Assembly: GCA_021775195.1 (NCBI GenBank) | Contig: JAJFIG010000160.1 | Span: 1 to 5,447 of the forward strand | Length of the DNA: 5,447 bases | Direction: 5' to 3' | From: Rhodospirillales bacterium | GTDB taxonomy: Bacteria > Pseudomonadota > Alphaproteobacteria > Rhodospirillales > 2-02-FULL-58-16 | In this document: one piece after another, positions 1 through 5,447 of the stretch | Numbering within the stretch: position 1 is the stretch's first letter | How the letters are laid out: each line of letters opens with the position of its first letter | Program-made: the position numbers and the translations under genes | Notes under the pieces: model-generated | Seen by the model: only the letters and a program-made list of their open reading frames with translations | Database searches by the model: none | What the model was told of the DNA's origin: nothing

Positions 1-2612
<2,612 letters not shown>

Positions 2613-2618
2613 GATCCA

Positions 2619-2623
2619 CTCCT
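2619..2623 (-). promoter_or_regulatory. Ribosome binding site of the 5-oxoprolinase gene
   Basis: AGGAG on the minus strand lies six bases before the ATG at 2612-2610. It fixes the start of the oxoprolinase, giving about 20 residues before the conserved [10 protein letters not shown] motif. This short leader is rich in Gly and Arg and has no signal peptide character, as expected for a cytoplasmic enzyme. Confidence 0.75.
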
Positions 2624-2658
2624 GTAATCCACGTTCCGGCTTTCGGAATGGAGTCGAT

Positions 2659-2686
2659 GTTGACTTAACGTTGATATTTTATCAAC
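2659..2686. promoter_or_regulatory. Putative operator: 17-bp perfect palindrome with an adjacent half-site pair
   Basis: GTTGATATTTTATCAAC (2670-2686) is a perfect inverted repeat: 7-bp arms and a 3-bp centre. Just upstream, GTTGA (2659-2663) and TTAAC (2665-2669) form an imperfect second pair, so four GTTRA-like half-sites alternate in orientation. It lies between the divergent oxoprolinase and TRAP genes, in an AT-rich patch of a GC-rich window, which suits binding of a dimeric repressor controlling both directions. TRAP and catabolic genes are often controlled by GntR-, IclR- or LysR-type regulators, but no regulator gene lies in the window and the family cannot be named from the site. A terminator is unlikely, since both flanking genes are transcribed away from it. 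Confidence 0.5.
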
Positions 2687-2705
2687 AAAAAATTTGCATA
2701 ATGAA
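2676..2705 (-). promoter_or_regulatory. Candidate promoter of the 5-oxoprolinase gene
   Basis: Read on the minus strand, a -10 box TAAAAT (plus coordinates 2676-2681, five of six matches to consensus) follows a weak -35 box TTCATT (2700-2705, three of six) with an 18-bp spacer. The -10 box sits inside the 17-bp palindrome, so a bound regulator would block it. The predicted transcript would have a leader of roughly 55-60 bases. The AT-rich sequence makes chance matches likely. Confidence 0.3.
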
Positions 2706-2722
2706 ATTATCTCGTGTATGAC
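2694..2722 (+). promoter_or_regulatory. Candidate promoter of the TRAP operon
   Basis: One possible sigma-70-like pair on the plus strand is TTGCAT (2694-2699) and TATGAC (2717-2722), with a 17-bp spacer. Another is TCAACA (2682-2687) with AATTAT (2705-2710), also with 17 bp between. Neither is strong, and the choice cannot be made from sequence alone. The AT-rich stretch 2665-2710 is the only promoter-like area upstream of dctP. Confidence 0.25.
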
Positions 2723-2757
2723 TTTGTAGTGCAAACTGGGATCGACACCCGGATGAC

Positions 2758-2774
2758 CGCTCGGCTGAAGAGCG
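2758..2774 (+). other. Small hairpin in the dctP leader
   Basis: CGCTC (2758-2762) and GAGCG (2770-2774) can pair around a 7-base loop, ending about ten bases before the dctP ribosome binding site. There is no U-run, so it is not a terminator. It might affect mRNA stability or translation; a 5-bp stem can easily arise by chance. Confidence 0.25.
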
Positions 2775-2798
2775 TACCGTTAACAGGAGGACTCGACC

Positions 2799-3782
2799 AT
2801 GGAGACCAATTTCAAGACCCTCAAGACCGGCCTGATGGGCGCCGCGTTGTCCGTCGCCCTGACGTCGGCGGCGACCGCCGCCTCTTGGGACATGCCGACG
2901 CCCTACCCCGACAAGACCTTCCACACCCAGAACATCGCCGCCTTTGCCAAGGATGTCGGCGAAGCGACCGGCGGCAAGCTGACGATCAAGCTCCATTCCG
3001 CCGGATCCCTGTTCAAGCACAAGGAAATCAAGAACGCGGTTCGCGGCGGACAGGTGCCGATCGGCGAGTTCTTCCTCGGCCTGCTGGCCAACGAGCATCC
3101 CGCCTTCGGCGTCGACACCCAGCCGTTCCTGGCGACCAATTACGACGACGCCAGGAAGTTGTGGGCAGCGCAGCGCCCCGTCGTCGAAAAGCTCCTGGAC
3201 AAGCAAAAACTGATGGTCCTGTTCTCGGTGCCATGGCCTCCGCAGGGGCTCTATACGAAGAAGGAAATCGCCGCCGTCGGGAACCTCAAGGGCCTGAAAT
3301 TCAGGACCTACAATCCGACCCTGGAGAAGTTCGCCAAGCTGGCCGGTGCCGCACCGACCCAGGTTCAGGTCCCGGATATTCCCCAGGCCTTCGCCACCGG
3401 CCGGGTCGAGGCGATGATCACGTCTCCGTCCACCGGAGCCAATTCGAAGGCATGGGATTTCCTTTCCCACTACACCGACATCCAGGCCTGGGTTCCGAAG
3501 AACATCGTCGTCGTCAACAAGCGGGCCTTCAGAAAACTGGACAAGAGCCTGCAGAAAGCGGTCCTCGCCGCCGCCAAGAAGGCCGAGGCCCGCGGCTGGG
3601 AGATGAGCATGAAGGAAACGGCGACGAAGACCGGAATCCTTAAATCCAACGGCATCCAGATCATCAAGCCGAGCTCCGCCCTGATGGACGGCCTGAAAAA
3701 GATCGGCGCGGAAATGATGACCGATTGGAAAAAGTCAGCGGGCGCCGAGGGCAAGAAAATTCTCTCCTCCTACGGCAACTGA
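2799..3782 (+). CDS. dctP: TRAP transporter substrate-binding protein, DctP family
   Basis: Periplasmic solute receptor of a tripartite ATP-independent transporter; it binds a small organic acid and delivers it to DctQM. The 327 residues match the usual family length. A Sec signal peptide covers about residues 1-28: Lys-containing start, hydrophobic stretch around 11-25, and Ala-rich cleavage region ATAA before SWDMPTPYP. Family features include FAKDVGEATGGKLTIKLHSAGS (about 49-70), KGLKFRTYNP at 164-173, and PDIPQAFATGRVEAM at 192-206. R169 matches the conserved arginine that contacts the ligand carboxylate in characterised DctP proteins. The segment ITSPSTGANSKAWDF (207-221) and the PWPP stretch (145-148) probably help shape ligand choice. 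The start has AGGAGG (2785-2790) eight bases upstream. It leads the operon and is separated from dctQ by hairpins. Some DctP proteins are known to bind pyroglutamate; the facing oxoprolinase suggests that ligand here, but the sequence alone does not prove it. Confidence 0.93.
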   Translation: METNFKTLKTGLMGAALSVALTSAATAASWDMPTPYPDKTFHTQNIAAFAKDVGEATGGKLTIKLHSAGSLFKHKEIKNAVRGGQVPIGEFFLGLLANEHPAFGVDTQPFLATNYDDARKLWAAQRPVVEKLLDKQKLMVLFSVPWPPQGLYTKKEIAAVGNLKGLKFRTYNPTLEKFAKLAGAAPTQVQVPDIPQAFATGRVEAMITSPSTGANSKAWDFLSHYTDIQAWVPKNIVVVNKRAFRKLDKSLQKAVLAAAKKAEARGWEMSMKETATKTGILKSNGIQIIKPSSALMDGLKKIGAEMMTDWKKSAGAEGKKILSSYGN

Positions 3783-3790
3783 CCGATCCA

Positions 3791-3811
3791 CCGGCGGGGG
3801 GGGCACGCCGG
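3791..3811 (+). other. GC-rich hairpin in the dctP-dctQ spacer
   Basis: CCGGCG (3791-3796) pairs with CGCCGG (3806-3811) around a 9-base loop, starting eight bases after the dctP stop. A run of eight G (3796-3803) could instead pair with the C-rich stretch just downstream. There is no U-run, so it is not a classic intrinsic terminator. Stem-loops after a binding-protein gene often protect its mRNA from 3' decay or reduce read-through, making receptor more abundant than permease; that role is inferred here. Confidence 0.45.
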
Positions 3812-3837
3812 CCCCTCCCGGCCGTTTCCGGACCCGT

Positions 3838-3854
3838 GTTCGGCACGACCGAAC
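3838..3854 (+). other. Second hairpin in the dctP-dctQ spacer
   Basis: GTTCGG (3838-3843) and CCGAAC (3849-3854) form a perfect 6-bp stem with a 5-base loop, ending eleven bases before the dctQ ribosome binding site AGGAGG (3866-3871). With the hairpin at 3791-3811 it fills most of the 94-bp spacer with structure. No poly-U follows. It may be an mRNA stabiliser or processing signal, or less likely a protein binding site. Confidence 0.4.
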
Positions 3855-3876
3855 GACAAAACGGCAGGAGGTCTTC

Positions 3877-4461
3877 ATGCGACCCTTCCTCGACGGGCTT
3901 TATCGCTCGAGCGGTTGGATTTCGGCGAGCTTCATCGCCGCCATCTGCACCCTCGTATTCGCCCAGGTCATTCTCAACATCGTCGACCGGTTGAGTTCCC
4001 TCGTCACCGGCTCGGCAATTGGCCTGTCCATTCCCTCCTACGCCGATTTCACAGGGTTTTTCCTGGCCAGCGCATCGTTCTTCGCGTTGGCGTTCACGCT
4101 CCGCGAAGGCGGCCATATCCGCGTCACCCTGTTCATTCAGCACGCCCCCTCCCGCCTGCGGAAACTCATCGAATTCTGGTGCGTCGGCCTGGCGACGGCG
4201 GTTTCAATCTACTTCGCCTGGTATACGGGGCTGCTGGTTCTCGAAGCCCTCGAGTACAACGACCTGTCGTCGGGGATGATACCGGTGCCGCTGTGGATTC
4301 CCCAGGCCGGCATGCTCGCGGGTCTGATCGTGCTCTCGATCGCCCTGGTCGACGAACTTCTCGGCCTGCTGAAGGGCGCCGACCCCAGTTACCACAACAA
4401 GGGGGAGAACCTGCTCGAGGGCGAGGAACCGATCCCCAATTCCATTCTCGACGGCGAATAG
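3877..4461 (+). CDS. dctQ: TRAP transporter small permease, DctQ family
   Basis: Small inner-membrane subunit that pairs with DctM to form the transport unit fed by DctP. The 194 residues carry four predicted membrane segments at about 14-37, 57-76, 99-122 and 143-166. Typical DctQ marks are REGGHIRV (76-83) after the second segment and VPLWIPQ (137-143) before the fourth. The start is supported by AGGAGG at 3866-3871, five bases before the ATG. After the last segment there is a polar, mostly acidic tail of about 28 residues (167-194), expected to be cytoplasmic. The stop codon overlaps the dctM ribosome binding site, so the two permease genes are probably translated in a coupled way. DctQ sequences vary widely, but topology and position make the call secure. 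Confidence 0.92.
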   Translation: MRPFLDGLYRSSGWISASFIAAICTLVFAQVILNIVDRLSSLVTGSAIGLSIPSYADFTGFFLASASFFALAFTLREGGHIRVTLFIQHAPSRLRKLIEFWCVGLATAVSIYFAWYTGLLVLEALEYNDLSSGMIPVPLWIPQAGMLAGLIVLSIALVDELLGLLKGADPSYHNKGENLLEGEEPIPNSILDGE

Positions 4462-4464
4462 GAG
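4460..4464 (+). promoter_or_regulatory. Ribosome binding site of dctM overlapping the dctQ stop codon
   Basis: AGGAG shares its first two bases with the dctQ stop TAG (4459-4461) and lies six bases before the dctM ATG at 4471. This supports that start and suggests a ribosome finishing dctQ helps start dctM, keeping the two membrane subunits in proportion. Confidence 0.7.
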
Positions 4465-4470
4465 AGCACC

Positions 4471-5447
4471 ATGTCTGAAATACTCCTTACCGTCTTTCTC
4501 CTCGCCGTCCTGTTCTTCCTCCTCGGCACCGGCGTCTGGGTCGCCTTTTCCCTGATGACCGTGGGCATCGTCGGCATCGCCCTGTTCTCGGACGCGCCCC
4601 TGGGCGAGGTCCTGGCGACGACCGTCTGGGGGGCGAGCAATTCCTGGGCCCTCGCGGCGCTGCCGCTGTTCATCTGGATGGGCGAGATCCTGTTCCGGTC
4701 GCGGCTTTCGGAAGACATGTTCTCGGGCCTTTCGCCGTGGATGAACAGGCTTCCGGGCCGACTGCTTCACGTCAACATCATCGGCTGCGGGATTTTTGCC
4801 GCCGTCTCGGGCTCGTCGGCGGCAACGGCGGCGACCATCGGCAAGATGGCGGTGCCGGAACTGGCACAGCGAAAATATCCGGAAAACCTGATGCTCGGCA
4901 CGCTGGCCGGGTCGGCGACGCTGGGCCTGCTGATCCCGCCGTCGATCATCCTGATCGTCTACGGCGTCGCCACGGAACAGTCGATCGCCAGGCTGTTCAT
5001 TGCCGGGGTCCTGCCGGGCCTGCTGCTGGTCGCCCTGTTCGTCGGATACGTCGTCGTCTGGTCGCTGCTCAACCGCGACAAGATCCCCCCCGGTGACGAG
5101 GACGTACCCTTCGCCGAGAAAATAAGGCGGTCGAAAAACCTCATCCCCGTTGTGCTGCTGATCGCCGGCGTCATCGGCTCCATCTACTCGGGCATCGCCT
5201 CGCCCACGGACGCGGCGGCCGTCGGCGTGGTGCTGGCGCTGGTTCTCTCCTGGCATTCGGGAACCCTGAACCGGGAGACCTTCAAGGACGGCCTGATCGG
5301 CGCCACCAAGACCTCATGCATGATCGCCTTCATTCTCGCCGGCGCGGCATTCCTGACGGTGGCCATGGGCTTCACCGGCATCCCCAAGCTGCTGGCGCAA
5401 TGGATCGGCTCATTCGAGCTGTCCGCCTATTCCCTGCTCGCCGCCCT
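4471..5447 (+). CDS. dctM: TRAP transporter large permease, DctM family, 3' end cut by window edge
   Basis: Main transport subunit, an inner-membrane protein expected to couple import to a sodium gradient. The frame is open from ATG 4471 to the right edge: 325 complete codons, against roughly 425-440 residues for the family, so about a quarter is missing. The first 35 residues are almost wholly hydrophobic, and many further membrane spans follow. Family signatures: SWALAALPLFIWMGEILF (about 59-76), VSGSSAATAATIGKMAVPEL (112-131), GLLIPPSIILIVYG (152-165) and GIASPTDAAAVG (241-252), which match the conserved GSSxATxxxIG, LxPPS and PTEAAAxG-type motifs. Asp replaces the more usual Glu at 247, a mild change. 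It follows dctQ by nine bases. Nothing suggests a frameshift or decay. Confidence 0.93.
   Translation, partial: MSEILLTVFLLAVLFFLLGTGVWVAFSLMTVGIVGIALFSDAPLGEVLATTVWGASNSWALAALPLFIWMGEILFRSRLSEDMFSGLSPWMNRLPGRLLHVNIIGCGIFAAVSGSSAATAATIGKMAVPELAQRKYPENLMLGTLAGSATLGLLIPPSIILIVYGVATEQSIARLFIAGVLPGLLLVALFVGYVVVWSLLNRDKIPPGDEDVPFAEKIRRSKNLIPVVLLIAGVIGSIYSGIASPTDAAAVGVVLALVLSWHSGTLNRETFKDGLIGATKTSCMIAFILAGAAFLTVAMGFTGIPKLLAQWIGSFELSAYSLLAA

Noticed and set aside
2613..2798. Small gene or RNA gene in the divergent intergenic region
   Set aside because: I see no coding frame with its own ribosome binding site and no tRNA-like or known riboswitch structure. Promoter and operator content explains the stretch.
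2682..3470. Minus-strand open frame of 262 codons antisense to dctP
   Set aside because: Shadow of dctP, which has a signal peptide and clear family motifs. The antisense product shows only Gly/Arg-rich sequence.
2714..3643. Plus-strand open frame of 309 codons overlapping dctP
   Set aside because: Out of frame with dctP. Product is Arg/Gly/Gln-rich with no membrane or domain features, and it lacks a convincing ribosome binding site.
3791..3830. Rho-independent terminator after dctP
   Set aside because: The hairpins are strong but not followed by a T-run, and dctQM continue in the same direction, so full termination is not supported.
4204..5256. Minus-strand open frame of 350 codons antisense to dctQ and dctM
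   Set aside because: Shadow of two membrane-protein genes. The antisense product is charged and repetitive in Gln, Asp and Arg, as expected from reversed hydrophobic codons.

Overview
The window looks like a GC-rich proteobacterium, most likely an alphaproteobacterium. Codons end mostly in G or C, there are strong AGGAG(G) ribosome binding sites, and a TRAP transporter sits beside a fused hydantoinase/oxoprolinase. The taxon is inferred from style and gene content, not from a marker gene.

Layout: the left half (1-2612, minus strand) is one uninterrupted reading frame of 870 codons that runs off the left edge. It encodes an ATP-dependent 5-oxoprolinase of the fused HyuA-HyuB (OPLAH-like) type. 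Next comes a 186-bp AT-rich divergent intergenic region (2613-2798) with a 17-bp perfect palindrome and candidate promoters. The right half (plus strand) is a three-gene tripartite TRAP transporter operon: periplasmic solute-binding protein DctP (2799-3782), small membrane subunit DctQ (3877-4461) and large permease DctM (4471 to beyond the right edge, 325 complete codons visible). A 94-bp spacer with two GC-rich hairpins separates dctP from dctQ. dctQ and dctM are tightly coupled.

How the genes may work together: DctP would capture a small carboxylate in the periplasm and DctQM would import it with a sodium gradient. The divergently transcribed oxoprolinase would then hydrolyse it in the cytoplasm. 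The simplest reading is uptake and use of 5-oxoproline (pyroglutamate), giving L-glutamate. The transporter substrate is inferred from neighbourhood only. I see no mobile element, CRISPR array, tRNA or rRNA, and no evidence of a wholly new system. The points most worth checking are the shared operator, the transporter-enzyme pairing, and the hairpins after dctP.
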